Origin: Micromonospora sp. NBC_01813
Lineage (GTDB): Bacteria > Actinomycetota > Actinomycetes > Mycobacteriales > Micromonosporaceae
Direction of reading: 5' to 3'
DNA length: 64,000 bases
Assembly (NCBI RefSeq): GCF_035917335.1
Contig: NZ_CP109067.1
Coordinates: 6,881,001 to 6,945,000 of the forward strand
The translations under genes were made by a program, and so were the position numbers. The notes beneath the pieces were generated by a model. The model was not told where the DNA came from and searched no databases. It saw only the letters and a program-made list of their open reading frames with translations. Within the stretch, counting starts at the first letter, position 1; every line of letters begins with the position of its first letter. Positions 8,133-16,959 of this stretch are shown in pieces.

Positions 8133-8194
8133 GTCGCCACTGTATCCAGCACCACTCTTGTTAAAGAGCCGTAGCTAGTACTATTTTCTTAGTC
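8133..8194. promoter_or_regulatory. Divergent promoter between HxlR regulator and SDR
   Basis: The 62-base gap is unusually AT-rich for this DNA. On the plus strand a TTGTTA is followed 15 bases later by TACTAT, a plausible promoter pair for the SDR gene. The partly symmetric GTAGCTAGTAC between them is a candidate operator for the HxlR-type protein. Assignment is from position and composition only. Confidence 0.35.
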
Positions 8195-9103
8195 ATGACA
8201 GAGTCAACGAAGCGAGCCCTGGTGACCGGCGGCACCGGCGGGATCGGCCTGGCCACCGCCCACGCCCTGGCCAGCCACGGCTACGCCGTCACGATCGTCG
8301 GGCGCGACCAGCGCCGCGGCGACGCCGCCCGCGACCAACTGGCCGCAGCCGCAGCCGCCCGCTCGGCCGCGACCGGAACAGCCGCCGCCACCGCCCGGTT
8401 CATCCGGGCCGACCTCTCCTCGCTGCACGCCGTCAATGCCCTCGCCGACGACATCCGGGCCAGCGGCCCGCTCGACCTGCTGGTCAACAACGTCGGCGGG
8501 GGCCACCGGCAGCACACGCACACCGCCGACGGCATCGAGGCGACCTTCGCGATCAACCACCTCTCCGGCTACCTGCTCACCGAACTGCTGGTCGACGACA
8601 TGATCTCCGCCGGCCACGGGCGGATCGTCACCCTGACCTCCGGCGCGATCCGGCTCGCCGACCGCACCCCGCTGGACCGGGTCGAGATGGCGGGGCGCTA
8701 CTACGGCTTCTCCGCGTACGGGCGGGCGAAGCTCGCCAACCTCGCGTACACGATGGGTCTTGCCGACCGGTTGCGCGGCACCGGCGTCGCGGTGCTCGCC
8801 GCCGACCCGGGCGCCAGCGCCACCGACATGGGCCGCTCGATGCGCGCGGACCTGTTTCCGATGCCGGCCCGGCTGGCGTTCCCGCTGATCTACCTCAACC
8901 TGTTCCGCAGCAGTCCCGCCGACGCCGCCCGTAGCTCGATCGCCGCCGCCACCGGCGACTTCCCGACCGGTACGGTGCTCGGCCCGAAGGGCACACCGGT
9001 GACGCCGGACGCCCGTGCCACCGACCCGACGGTGATCCAGGCCGTCACCGCGCTGAGTCAGGCGACCTGCGCCTCCGCCCTCACCACCAGCCGCCCCGAC
9101 TGA
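8195..9103 (+). CDS. Short-chain dehydrogenase/reductase
   Basis: The 302-residue protein starts TKRALVTGGTGGIGLATAHA, the NAD(P)-binding glycine motif TGxxxGIG. NNVGGG replaces the usual NNAG, there is a catalytic Ser region (VTLTSGAIR), and SAYGRAKLANLAY provides the catalytic Tyr-x-x-x-Lys. The layout resembles retinol-dehydrogenase-like SDRs that reduce or oxidise lipophilic carbonyls; the substrate is unknown. It is transcribed away from the tandem HxlR regulator, its likely repressor. Its 3' end overlaps the convergent TetR gene by 23 bases. Confidence 0.85.
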   Translation: MTESTKRALVTGGTGGIGLATAHALASHGYAVTIVGRDQRRGDAARDQLAAAAAARSAATGTAAATARFIRADLSSLHAVNALADDIRASGPLDLLVNNVGGGHRQHTHTADGIEATFAINHLSGYLLTELLVDDMISAGHGRIVTLTSGAIRLADRTPLDRVEMAGRYYGFSAYGRAKLANLAYTMGLADRLRGTGVAVLAADPGASATDMGRSMRADLFPMPARLAFPLIYLNLFRSSPADAARSSIAAATGDFPTGTVLGPKGTPVTPDARATDPTVIQAVTALSQATCASALTTSRPD

Positions 9104-9713
9104 CCGACCGGTGCGGCGGCGGGTCACCACCGGCGAGCACGATCGTCACAGCCGTCCGCATCCCGGTGCGGTACCCCTCGACCGACGGGACCTTGTGCTT
9201 GAGCCCGAACGAGGTGGCGTGCAGGTGCTCGGCCAGGTCCCGGGCGGTCAACCCGGCAGAGCGCCACCGATCGGCGACACCACTGTCGGTCAGGATCCGC
9301 TCCACCCCGTCGACCAGTCCCTGCTCGATCCGGCCGGCCAGCGAGCAGCGCAGGGTGGCTGCGGCGCTCAGCAACTCCTCGAAGTTGCCGTGCACCGCAG
9401 CCCCGACCCCTGGCGCCTGGCACGCCTCGAACGCGCCCAGGAGCCGCTGCGACACGTCGAGATCGTCGCGGGCGAACGCCGCCTGCGTCGCCGAGCACAC
9501 CCCGGTCACCAACCGTTCCACGGCGGCGATGAACAGCTCTTCCTTGGTCTTGAAATGCAGGTACAGCCCCTGCCGGGAGATGTCCGCCGCCCGCGCGAGG
9601 TCGTCCATCGACGTCTTCTTGAACCCGTACCGGATGAAGACGTCGATGGCGGCGTCGGCGATCGCGTCCCGTCGTGCGGTGCTTGTCTGCGCCGGGTCCG
9701 CCGTCGGGGACAT
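9081..9713 (-). CDS. TetR/AcrR-family transcriptional regulator
   Basis: The 210-residue protein has an N-terminal helix-turn-helix (AIDVFIRYGFKKTSMDDLAR, then AADISRQGLYLHFKTKEELF) and a helical ligand-binding C-terminus without a recognisable specific domain. It begins two bases after the stop of the upstream SDR gene (9716-10657), so the pair is an operon. The regulator probably senses a substrate or product of that SDR. Its 3' end overlaps the convergent SDR gene ending at 9103. Confidence 0.85.
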   Translation of the reverse strand: MSPTADPAQTSTARRDAIADAAIDVFIRYGFKKTSMDDLARAADISRQGLYLHFKTKEELFIAAVERLVTGVCSATQAAFARDDLDVSQRLLGAFEACQAPGVGAAVHGNFEELLSAAATLRCSLAGRIEQGLVDGVERILTDSGVADRWRSAGLTARDLAEHLHATSFGLKHKVPSVEGYRTGMRTAVTIVLAGGDPPPHRSVSRGGWW

Positions 9714-9715
9714 GC

Positions 9716-10657
9716 TCAGCGCTCCGTACGCTCGGCCACCGCGAAAGAGTACGTCACACCGGTCAGTTGCTCACTTTCGGTCCACAGCCGCCGGGCCGCC
9801 ACGGTGTCCCGGGCCCGCGACGAACTGCTGGCGGGCACCGGTGGTCCGACTGTCCCGAACCGGCGGGCCGGCCCCCAGTAGCTGCCGCCGGTGACGTCGG
9901 AATCGGTGGCGGCGCGCAGGCTCGGCAACGCCCCGTCGGCCGGCTGCATCCGGATCATCCGTTCGATGCGGGACGGACTGCCGCCGCTGCTGGACCGGCC
10001 GGCGTGCCGGCCGATCTGCGTCGAGGTCAGCCCCGGGTGGGCGGCGACCGCGCGGGCCGCCGACCCGGCCTCGGCCAGCCGGCGCTGCAACTCCGTGGTG
10101 AACAGCAGGTTGGCGAGCTTGCTCTGCCCGTACGCCGACCACGGTCGGTAGCGGCGGTGCTGCCAGTTGAGGTCGTCGAAGTCGATACCGCTCATCCGGT
10201 GCGCCAGGCTGGAGACGGTGACGACCCGGGCGGCCGGCGCGGCCAGCAGTCGCGGCAGCAGTTCCCCGGTGAGCGCGAAGTGGCCCAGATGGTTGGTGCC
10301 GAACTGCAGCTCGAAACCCTGCCGGGTGCGCCCCAGTGGCGGCACCATCACCCCGGCGTTGTTGATCAGCAGGTCGAGCTGGTCGTGCTCGGCCTGGAAG
10401 TGGTCGGCGAACGCGCTGACCGAGTCGAGGTCGGCCAGGTCGAGCAGGGCACCACTGACCTCGCCGGCCGGCCGCTCGGCCCGGATCCGTTCGAGTGCGG
10501 ACTCGCCCTTGCTCTTGTCGCGGTAGGTCAGCACCACGTGGGCGTTCTTGTGCGCCAGCATCCGGGCCGTCTCGAAGCCGATGCCGGTGTTCGCCCCGGT
10601 GACGACCGCCACCCATCCTGTCTGGTCCGGAATGTCATCGTGTGTCCACTGCTGCAT
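9716..10657 (-). CDS. Retinol-dehydrogenase-like short-chain dehydrogenase
   Basis: This is a 313-residue SDR. VVTGANTGIGFETARMLA is the cofactor motif, LLINNAGVM the second signature, and SAYGQSKLANLLF holds the catalytic Tyr and Lys. I chose the ATG at 10657 (protein beginning MQQWTHDDIPDQTG). The frame stays open much further upstream, but that part would run through the palindromic element at 10754-10811 and antisense to the TetR coding region. Such enzymes act on retinol-like, steroid-like or polyketide carbonyl groups. It is followed by a TetR gene two bases downstream and forms an operon with it. Confidence 0.85.
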   Translation of the reverse strand: MQQWTHDDIPDQTGWVAVVTGANTGIGFETARMLAHKNAHVVLTYRDKSKGESALERIRAERPAGEVSGALLDLADLDSVSAFADHFQAEHDQLDLLINNAGVMVPPLGRTRQGFELQFGTNHLGHFALTGELLPRLLAAPAARVVTVSSLAHRMSGIDFDDLNWQHRRYRPWSAYGQSKLANLLFTTELQRRLAEAGSAARAVAAHPGLTSTQIGRHAGRSSSGGSPSRIERMIRMQPADGALPSLRAATDSDVTGGSYWGPARRFGTVGPPVPASSSSRARDTVAARRLWTESEQLTGVTYSFAVAERTER

Positions 10658-10699
10658 GCCTACCTCACAACCCCTTGCCCCATGTTGACACCCGCGACA

Positions 10700-10728
10700 A
10701 GCTTTACGCAGTGAACCAATGCTGTCAA
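10700..10728 (-). promoter_or_regulatory. Putative promoter of the SDR-TetR operon
   Basis: On the minus strand TTGACA (10728-10723) is followed after 16 bases by TAAAGC. The pair lies about 45 bases upstream of the SDR start. The -35 box is perfect and the -10 box is weak. Confidence 0.4.
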
Positions 10729-10753
10729 GTAAGCCGACAGCGCTCCTGCCTGG

Positions 10754-10811
10754 CGATCTTGCACTTATCGACGGACAAATAAGACAAAAACTGTCGATAA
10801 TCGCAAGATCG
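10754..10811. repeat. 58-bp inverted-repeat element, copy A
   Basis: The left arm is CGATCTTGCACTTATCGA (10754-10771). The right arm (10794-10811) is its reverse complement with two mismatches. The 22-base centre contains CGGAC then GACAAAAA. Copies B (38390-38447) and C (59902-59959) have the same total length and arms. This copy lies between two genes on the minus strand, downstream of the TetR gene stop at 10825. Confidence 0.85.
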
Positions 10812-10824
10812 TCGAGGGGAGGGG

Positions 10825-11376
10825 TCAGGGGGCGAAGAGGAGGCGGATGACCGGGTGCACGGCGGCGGTCGCGTCGTCGCCGAGGCTGGCGGGCAGCGCG
10901 CCGGCCAGCCAGAGGGTGGCGAAGCCGTGCACGATCGACCAGGCGGCGAGTTGGGCGTTGTCCCGGTCGTCGGGTGGCACCCGGTGGTCGGCGAGGCTGT
11001 CCCGCAGCGCCTGCCCGGCCCGCTGCCGGGCGGCCACCACCTCCGGCGCGTCGAAGTGCAGCAGGCTCGGCTGGAACATCACCTCGAAGTGCGCCCGGTG
11101 GGTCACCGCGAACCGCACGTACGCCCGACCGGCCGCCAGGATGTCGCCGCCGGCACCCTCGATCTCCTCGGCGAGCAACTCCAGGCCCTCGACGGCGATC
11201 GCGGTGAGCAGGCCGGTCTTGTCGCCGAAGTGGTGCGCCGGGGCGGCGTGCGAGACGCCGACCCGGCGGGCCAGGTCGCGCAGGCTCAACGCGGCCGGCC
11301 CGCTCTCGGCGATCGTCGCGGTCGCCGCGTCGAGCAGGGCCCGGCGCAGGTCGCCGTGGTGGTACGGCTGCGGCAT
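10825..11376 (-). CDS. TetR/AcrR-family regulator
   Basis: The 183-residue protein begins at an ATG at 11376 with MPQPYHHGDLRRALLDAA, a typical N-terminus for TetR proteins with the WHG-type C-terminal domain. The helix-turn-helix is SLRDLARRVGVSHAAPAHHF. A longer frame starting at 11406 would run through the operator palindrome, so I rejected it. The protein probably binds the inverted repeat at 11390-11410 and controls itself and the divergent membrane protein gene at 11484. Confidence 0.85.
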   Translation of the reverse strand: MPQPYHHGDLRRALLDAATATIAESGPAALSLRDLARRVGVSHAAPAHHFGDKTGLLTAIAVEGLELLAEEIEGAGGDILAAGRAYVRFAVTHRAHFEVMFQPSLLHFDAPEVVAARQRAGQALRDSLADHRVPPDDRDNAQLAAWSIVHGFATLWLAGALPASLGDDATAAVHPVIRLLFAP

Positions 11377-11389
11377 CTGAACGTACTCC

Positions 11390-11410
11390 CATCTTGTCGT
11401 TGACAAGATG
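11390..11410. promoter_or_regulatory. TetR-type operator overlapping a -35 box
   Basis: CATCTTGTC and GACAAGATG are perfect 9-base inverted arms around a GTT centre. A TTGACA at 11400-11405 overlaps the right arm, and TATCTT at 11425-11430 could be the matching -10 box for the plus-strand gene at 11484. A further half-site-like ATCTTGTCG lies at 11426-11434. Bound repressor would block that promoter. Confidence 0.65.
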
Positions 11411-11483
11411 TTACTCGACGTGGGTATCTTGTCGCTGTAAAGATTGCCCAGCGCGCGAGCGCCGACCCGAGGAGAAACCCCTG

Positions 11484-11882
11484 ATGAGTACGGCGGACAA
11501 ATGGCTCACGGTGATCGCGCTGGTCAGCGTGCCGACGGTGATGTTCGGCGGCTACGCGCTGATGCGGCTGACCGGTGCCGGCAAACTCAACGCCTACCAG
11601 CTGTCGCTGTTCAAGGCCGGGCACGCACACGCCGGGGTGTTGCTGGTGCTGACCCTCACCTCGCTCGGCATCGCCGCCCGCGCCGGCCTGTCCGACCCGT
11701 ACACCTGGGTGGTCGGTGCCCTGCTCGCCGCCGGGACGATCAGCCAGTCCGGCGGCTTCTTCCTGCACGCCGCGATCGGCCGGCCCGGCAAATGGTCGGT
11801 CGGAAACACGCTGACCGTGCTCGGCGCGGCGGAACTCACCGTCGCCCTGTTGGCGCTCGCCTACGGTGTCGCGACCAGCTGA
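11484..11882 (+). CDS. Small four-helix membrane protein of unknown function
   Basis: The 132-residue protein begins at an ATG preceded by GAGGAGAAA. It is mostly hydrophobic, with about four transmembrane helices and a conserved-looking FKAGHAHAGVLLVL segment; the His residues in the second helix may matter. It is divergent from a TetR gene and carries the TetR-type operator in its promoter, so it is probably that regulator's main target. A transport or efflux role is possible but not shown. Confidence 0.65.
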   Translation: MSTADKWLTVIALVSVPTVMFGGYALMRLTGAGKLNAYQLSLFKAGHAHAGVLLVLTLTSLGIAARAGLSDPYTWVVGALLAAGTISQSGGFFLHAAIGRPGKWSVGNTLTVLGAAELTVALLALAYGVATS

Positions 11883-11951
11883 GCGCGCCGTAAGAGTTCC
11901 ACAACAACTCCACCGGGTTTCGCAGACCCTTGCGGCCGTACGCTGGTCCGC

Positions 11952-12548
11952 GTGTTGAAACGTCTCTTCTCCGGCCCGGTGGGTTGGGCCCTGACCGCCG
12001 TGGTCGTCGCCGGTGTGCTCTTCGGCGGCTACTGGTTCCAGCCGTGGAAACTCGTCACCGACGACGTCGTCGACGAGTCCGTACCCGTGGTCCAGGCCCC
12101 CGCGCCGACCCCGGACGCGACCCCGAGCCCGGATGCGACCCCGGATGCGACCCCGAGCCCGGAGGCGAGCCCCAGCGTCAGCCCGAGCCCGGCCGGCAAC
12201 CAACTGCTCGCCTCCGGCGAGTTCGTCACCCACGAGCACGAGACCACCGGCACCGCCCAGGTGATCCAGCTCGGCGACGGCCGCCGGCAACTCGTCCTGC
12301 GCGACTTCGCCACCTCCAACGGCCCGGACCTGCGGGTCTGGCTGTCGGACCAGCCGGTGCTCGAAGGTCAGGCAGGCTGGTTCGTCTTCGACGACGGGCA
12401 GTGGGCCGAGCTGGACCGGCTCAAGGGCAACCAGGGCAACCAGGTGTACGACATCCCGGCCGACGTCGACCTGGCCGAGCTGACCAGCGTCTCCATCTGG
12501 TGCAAGCGGTTCTCGGTCTCCTTCGGCGCAGCCGACCTCACCGCCTGA
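11952..12548 (+). CDS. Membrane-anchored DM13-domain protein
   Basis: The 198-residue protein starts at a GTG. One transmembrane helix (about residues 9-30) is followed by a Pro/Asp/Thr/Ser linker (PDATPSPDATPDATPSP) and a C-terminal domain of about 110 residues. LLASGEFVTHEHETTGTAQV opens that domain, RDFATSNGPDLRVWLS follows, and VSIWCKRFSVSFG near the end holds the single conserved Cys. This matches the DM13 domain, thought to have an electron-transfer or redox role outside the membrane. The gene runs 11 bases ahead of the response regulator and probably belongs to the same transcript. Confidence 0.75.
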   Translation: MLKRLFSGPVGWALTAVVVAGVLFGGYWFQPWKLVTDDVVDESVPVVQAPAPTPDATPSPDATPDATPSPEASPSVSPSPAGNQLLASGEFVTHEHETTGTAQVIQLGDGRRQLVLRDFATSNGPDLRVWLSDQPVLEGQAGWFVFDDGQWAELDRLKGNQGNQVYDIPADVDLAELTSVSIWCKRFSVSFGAADLTA

Positions 12549-12559
12549 GTCTGTCCACG

Positions 12560-13324
12560 ATGAGCATCCCGACCGCCGCCGGCCCACCCGCCCGGGTGCT
12601 CGTCGTCGACGACGATCCGACAGTGTCCGATGTGGTGCTGCGCTACCTGGAGCGGGCCGGCTACCAGGTCGACCGGGCCGCAGACGGGCTCGCGGCGCTG
12701 GCGGCGGTCGACCGGGCGGCACCCGATCTGGTGGTGCTCGATCTGATGCTGCCCGGGATCGACGGACTGGAGGTGTGTCGGCGGCTCCGGCAGCGGGCGG
12801 TCACCGTACCGGTGATCATGCTGACCGCCCTCGGCGAGGAGTCCGACCGCATTCTCGGCCTGCGGCTCGGGGCCGACGACTATGTCACCAAGCCCTTCTC
12901 CCCCCGGGAGTTGGTGCTGCGGGTCGGCTCGGTGCTGCGCCGCTCCGGCGTCGGCGCAGCCGCCGGGCCGCCCGGTGCCGACCCGGTGGTCGCCGCGGCG
13001 CCGGGCGCCGGGTCGAGGATCGTCGACGGGGATCTGACCCTGGACACCGGACGGCGGCTGGCCAGCCGCCGGGGGACCGACCTGACCCTGACGGTCCGCG
13101 AGTTCGACCTGCTGCTGCACTTCATCCGGCACCCGGCGCGGGTGTTCCGCCGCGACGAACTGCTCGCCCAGGTGTGGGGGTGGAACTTCGGTGACCAGTC
13201 CACCGTGACCGTCCACGTGCGACGGCTGCGGGAGAAGGTCGAGGACGAACCGGCGCAGCCCCGCCGGATCGTCACCGTCTGGGGCGTCGGCTACCGCTAC
13301 GAACCGGCGGCCGGCCATGCTTGA
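12560..13324 (+). CDS. OmpR-family response regulator
   Basis: The 254-residue protein has a receiver domain (residues about 12-125). VLVVDDDP supplies the acidic pocket, Asp61 in LVVLDLMLPGIDG is the phosphorylation site, and the conserved Lys is in DDYVTKPF. The C-terminal winged helix ends RRIVTVWGVGYRYEP. An Ala/Gly/Pro-rich linker of about 35 residues separates the domains. Its stop overlaps the start of the histidine kinase gene by eight bases, so the two are a cognate pair. Confidence 0.93.
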   Translation: MSIPTAAGPPARVLVVDDDPTVSDVVLRYLERAGYQVDRAADGLAALAAVDRAAPDLVVLDLMLPGIDGLEVCRRLRQRAVTVPVIMLTALGEESDRILGLRLGADDYVTKPFSPRELVLRVGSVLRRSGVGAAAGPPGADPVVAAAPGAGSRIVDGDLTLDTGRRLASRRGTDLTLTVREFDLLLHFIRHPARVFRRDELLAQVWGWNFGDQSTVTVHVRRLREKVEDEPAQPRRIVTVWGVGYRYEPAAGHA

Positions 13325-14378
13325 CCTGCCCGCGGGCGACGTCGCCGTGATCCTCGCGGTCGGCCTCGGCGCGTCGCTGCTGGTCGGGCTGCCCGGCGCG
13401 GCGGCGCTGCGGATGGCCCGCCGACGCACCATCACCCTGCACGTCACCCTGCTGCTCACCACCACCGTGCTGGCGGTGCTCGCCGGGGTGGTCGGCGCCG
13501 CCCAGGCGATGTTCCTGTCCGCCCACGACCGCGACGTCGTGGTCCTGGTCCTCGCCGGATCCGGGGCGGTCAGCCTCGGCATCGGCTGGTGGCTCGGCGG
13601 CCGGTTGGCCCGTGACGCGGTCTGGGCCGACCAGCTGCGCCAGCGGGAACGCCAGGCCGAGGCCAACCGGCGGGAACTCGTCGCCTGGGTGTCGCACGAC
13701 CTGCGTACCCCGCTGGCCGGGCTACGGGCGATGGCCGAGGCGCTGGAGGACGGTGTCGTCGCCGACCGGGCCACCACCGCCGAGTACCACCGGCGGATCC
13801 GGGTGGAGACCGACCGGATGACGCAGCTCGTCGACGACCTGTTCGAGCTGTCCCGGATCAACGCCGGCGCACTGCGACTGTCGCTGCGCCCGGTGCAACT
13901 GGCCGAGGTGGTCTCCGACGCGCTCGCCTCCGCCGCGCCGCTGGCCCGGGCCCGCGGCATCCGGCTGGCCGCCGCCGAGTTCGGCTGGCCGGCGGTCGTC
14001 GCCAGCGAGCCGGAGTTGGCGCGGATCGTCGGCAACCTGCTGCGCAACGCGGTCCGGTTCACCCCGTACGACGGGGTGGTGCAGGTCAGCGCGGGCCGCG
14101 ACGGGGACCGCGCCTGGCTGGCGGTGGCCGACACCTGCGGTGGCATCCCCGAAGCCGATCTGCCCCGGGTGTTCGACGTGGCGTTCCGTGGTGAGCCGGC
14201 GCGCAGCCCGACCGGCACCGGCGCGACGGCCCGATCCGCTGCCGGGTCGACCGGTGGCGGGCTCGGTCTGGCGATCGTCCGGGGCCTGGTCGAGGCGCAC
14301 GGCGGCCGGGTCGAGGTGGCGAACGCCGGCGCCGGCTGCCGGTTCCTGGTCCACCTGCCGGCCGCCGCCGCCTACTGA
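13317..14378 (+). CDS. Membrane sensor histidine kinase
   Basis: The 353-residue protein has about three N-terminal membrane helices (residues about 9-30, 43-65 and 73-93) and almost no extracellular sensor, so it probably senses within the membrane. His127 in AWVSHDLRTPLAGL is the phosphorylated residue. The catalytic domain has NLLRNAVRFTP (N box), DTCGGIP and GGGLGLAIVRGLVEAHGG. The G1 box normally reads DxGxG, and its first glycine position is Cys here. It overlaps the response regulator. Targets are unknown; the convergent ABC exporter starts its own regulation elsewhere. Confidence 0.9.
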   Translation: MLDLPAGDVAVILAVGLGASLLVGLPGAAALRMARRRTITLHVTLLLTTTVLAVLAGVVGAAQAMFLSAHDRDVVVLVLAGSGAVSLGIGWWLGGRLARDAVWADQLRQRERQAEANRRELVAWVSHDLRTPLAGLRAMAEALEDGVVADRATTAEYHRRIRVETDRMTQLVDDLFELSRINAGALRLSLRPVQLAEVVSDALASAAPLARARGIRLAAAEFGWPAVVASEPELARIVGNLLRNAVRFTPYDGVVQVSAGRDGDRAWLAVADTCGGIPEADLPRVFDVAFRGEPARSPTGTGATARSAAGSTGGGLGLAIVRGLVEAHGGRVEVANAGAGCRFLVHLPAAAAY

Positions 14379-14385
14379 CCGGCAC

Positions 14386-15990
14386 TCACCCGGCGGGCAG
14401 GTCGCGGCGGCGCAGCCCGACCAGGCCGGCGACGGCGAACCCGGCGGTCAGCAGCGACAGCCAGATCAGCGGCCAGGCCGACACCGCCCCGCCGGGCACA
14501 CTCGGCAGATGGCTGAACGGGGACAGGTCCCGCAGTGGCTGCGGCAGCCGCAGGATCGCGCCGAACAGGCTCGCCGACACGGCCACCGCCAGCACCGCCC
14601 ACGCGAGGCCAGTCAGCCGGGGTGCCAACCCGACCAGCGCGAACGCGACCGCCGCCAGCAGCCACACCGCCGGCAGTTGCACCAGCGCACCGGCCAGCAC
14701 CCGCCACACGTCGCGACCCTGGCCGCCGCCCACCGCGTGCGTCGCCCCCATCGCCAGCCCGGCACCGGCCAGCACCACTGCCGGCCCGAGCCCGACGAAC
14801 GCCAGGTGGCTGGCCGCCCAGCGCAGCCGGGACACCGCCGTGGCCAGCACCGGCTCGGCCCGCTGGCTGGTCTCCTCGGCGCGCAGCCGCAGCACGGCCG
14901 AGATCGCGTATCCGGCGGTGCCCATCCCGAGCAGCCCGAGCATCGCGGCCAGGTACAGGTCGACCAGGCCGGCATCCCCGCCGAGCCGGGCGAACAGATC
15001 GCGCAGCGTCGGGTTGTCGGTGAACATGTCGCCGACCCCGCCGGCCACCCCACCGAGCACCAGCCCGGTGCCGGCCAGCCCGGCGGTCCAGCCGGCCAAC
15101 TGTCCCCGGTGCAGCCGCCAGGCGAGCGCGAGTGGACCGCCCAGGCGCGGGCCGCCGACCGCCGGGCCGGTCCCGGTGGCCAGCAGCCCGGCACCGAGGT
15201 CCCGGCGGGCGGTCAGCACGACCGCGACGCCGACCAGCGCGGCGCTCGCGGCGACGACCGGGCCGAGGATCCACCAGCTGTCATCGGCGTACGGGCGCAG
15301 CCGCGACAGCCAGCCGAGCGGTGTCACCCAGCTCAGCCAGCCCAACGGGCCGCCGGTGTGGCTGCTCAGGTCGCCGGCGATCCGGGCCAGTACGGCGCCG
15401 CCGAGGGTCGCGGCGGCGATCCCGCGGGCCGCGCCGGCACCGGTGGTGAGCTGCGCGGCGACCGCCCCGACTCCGGCGAAGACCCAGCCGGCGGCGGCGA
15501 ACTGGACGCCGAGGGCGACCGACCCGGCCAGCGGCAGGCCCTGGGCGCTCAGCCCGGCGGCGACGCCGCCGGCGAGCAGCAGGTTCGCGGCGCAGGTGAC
15601 GGTGAGCGCGGCGGCGAGTCCGGCGTACCGGCCGATCGGGGCGGCACCGAGCAGCTCCCGCCGGCCGGCTTCCTCCTCGACGCGGGTGTGCCGGATGACG
15701 GTGAGCAGGCTGATCAGCGCGACGATCACCGTGGCGATGCTGATCCGCCAGGCGACCAGCCCGCCGACGTCGGCGCTGTGCACCGGGCCGTAGAGCGCGA
15801 CCAGGGCGGCGTTGGCGTTGCTGGTCTGCGCGAAGGTGTCCCGGTCGGCCGCGCTCGGGTAGAGGCCGGGGAAGGCGGCGGCGAAGTTGGCCGGCATCGC
15901 CGCCAGCCAGATAATCCACAGTGGCATGATCAGTCGATCCCGGCGCAGGATCAGCCGGACGAGGTGACCGGTGCCGGCGAGCGGGCTCAC
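14386..15990 (-). CDS. ABC exporter permease (ABC-2/antibiotic exporter type)
   Basis: The 534-residue protein has about twelve membrane helices in two halves, like the large permeases of tetronasin/polyketide-antibiotic exporters. The start is a GTG at 15990 ([20 protein letters not shown]), which overlaps the TGA of the ATPase gene (GTGA). The frame stays open upstream only because of base composition inside the ATPase gene. With the ATPase it forms a two-gene drug-exporter-like system. The exported compound is unknown. Confidence 0.85.
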   Translation of the reverse strand: MSPLAGTGHLVRLILRRDRLIMPLWIIWLAAMPANFAAAFPGLYPSAADRDTFAQTSNANAALVALYGPVHSADVGGLVAWRISIATVIVALISLLTVIRHTRVEEEAGRRELLGAAPIGRYAGLAAALTVTCAANLLLAGGVAAGLSAQGLPLAGSVALGVQFAAAGWVFAGVGAVAAQLTTGAGAARGIAAATLGGAVLARIAGDLSSHTGGPLGWLSWVTPLGWLSRLRPYADDSWWILGPVVAASAALVGVAVVLTARRDLGAGLLATGTGPAVGGPRLGGPLALAWRLHRGQLAGWTAGLAGTGLVLGGVAGGVGDMFTDNPTLRDLFARLGGDAGLVDLYLAAMLGLLGMGTAGYAISAVLRLRAEETSQRAEPVLATAVSRLRWAASHLAFVGLGPAVVLAGAGLAMGATHAVGGGQGRDVWRVLAGALVQLPAVWLLAAVAFALVGLAPRLTGLAWAVLAVAVSASLFGAILRLPQPLRDLSPFSHLPSVPGGAVSAWPLIWLSLLTAGFAVAGLVGLRRRDLPAG

Positions 15991-16952
15991 CGCTGCGCTC
16001 CGCTGCCGCGGTAGTGCCGCAGGAACAACTCCTCCAGCGTGGGCGGCTGACTGACGAGTGCCCGTACGCCGTGGTCGGCGAGCCGACGCAGCACCGGCGC
16101 CAGCGCGGCCGGCTCGACCTCGCAACGCACCCGGTGGCCGTCGACGGTGAGCGCGTGCACGCCGGCCAGCCCGGCCAGCCCGGCCAGCCCGGCGAGTCCG
16201 GCCGGGTCCGCGACGGTGCTGGTCGGCTCGTCGGTCGGTCCGATGCCGGTCGTCGCCGTCGCCGGCAGGTCGGCGACGATCGTGGTCCGGGTCAGCTGGC
16301 GCAGGTCGGTGAGGGTGCCGCTGCGCACGGTGCGTCCATCGCGGACGATGGTCACCCGGTGGCACAGCGCTTCGACCTCGGCGAGGATGTGGCTGGACAG
16401 CAGCACGGTGCGACCCTGCCGGCTGGCGTCGGCGACGCAGTCGCGGAACACCGCCTCCATCAGCGGGTCCAGGCCGGAGGTCGGCTCGTCGAGCAGTAGC
16501 AGTTCGACGTCGGCGGCGAGCGCGGCGACCAGCGCCACCTTCTGCCGGTTGCCTTTGGAGTAGGTGCGGCACCTGCGGGTCGGGTCCAGGGCGAACCGGT
16601 CCAGCAGCTCGGCCCGGCGTTGCCGGTCGAGCCCGCCCCGGAGCCGGCCGAGCAGGTCGATCACCTCGCCGCCGGTCAGGTTCGGCCACAGGCTCACGTC
16701 GCCGGGCACGTACGCGAGTCGGCGGTGCAGCGTCACCGCGTCGTGCCACGGGTCACCGCCCAGCAGTTGCGCCTCGCCGCCGTCGGCCCGCAGCAGGCCG
16801 AGCAGCACCCGGATGGTGCTGGTCTTGCCAGCGCCGTTGGGGCCGAGGAAGCCGTGCACCTCTCCGGTGGTCACGTCCAGATCGAGTCCGTCGAGCGCGG
16901 TCGAGCGGCCGTACCGCTTGGTCAGCCCGCGGGTCCGGATAGCCATTTCCAT
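15987..16952 (-). CDS. ABC exporter ATP-binding protein
   Basis: The 321-residue ATPase contains [14 protein letters not shown] (Walker A), [16 protein letters not shown] (signature region, SKGNRQK instead of LSGGQ), [13 protein letters not shown] (Walker B) and a switch His in LSSHIL. A C-terminal segment of about 100 residues includes a [13 protein letters not shown] stretch typical of this exporter group. I chose ATG 16952. The promoter's -10 box ends at 16960, so the transcript would begin almost at this codon (leaderless), and a start at 16988 would lie upstream of that promoter. The operator inside the promoter suggests control by the divergent MarR/GbsR-type protein. Confidence 0.9.
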   Translation of the reverse strand: MEMAIRTRGLTKRYGRSTALDGLDLDVTTGEVHGFLGPNGAGKTSTIRVLLGLLRADGGEAQLLGGDPWHDAVTLHRRLAYVPGDVSLWPNLTGGEVIDLLGRLRGGLDRQRRAELLDRFALDPTRRCRTYSKGNRQKVALVAALAADVELLLLDEPTSGLDPLMEAVFRDCVADASRQGRTVLLSSHILAEVEALCHRVTIVRDGRTVRSGTLTDLRQLTRTTIVADLPATATTGIGPTDEPTSTVADPAGLAGLAGLAGLAGVHALTVDGHRVRCEVEPAALAPVLRRLADHGVRALVSQPPTLEELFLRHYRGSGAQR

Positions 16953-16959
16953 ATCTAGA

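Noticed and set aside
9716-11392. A 558-codon fusion of TetR-like and SDR parts on the minus strand
   Set aside because: The upstream part is out of frame with the real TetR gene (10825-11376) and crosses the 58-bp repeat. The SDR has its own good start at 10657.
12105-12180. CCGGATGCGACCCCGAGC-like repeats
   Set aside because: They encode the Pro/Asp/Thr/Ser linker of the DM13 protein, common for surface-protein linkers.
16147-16200. Repeated GCCGGCCAGCCCGGC-type units in the ABC ATPase gene
   Set aside because: They encode the [10 protein letters not shown] stretch of the protein. It is codon-level low complexity, not a CRISPR or regulatory array.
14386-16749. A 787-codon permease reading through the ATPase gene
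   Set aside because: The added N-terminal part is Arg/Pro-rich antisense-like noise in another frame of the ATPase. The GTGA overlap at 15987-15990 gives a natural permease start.
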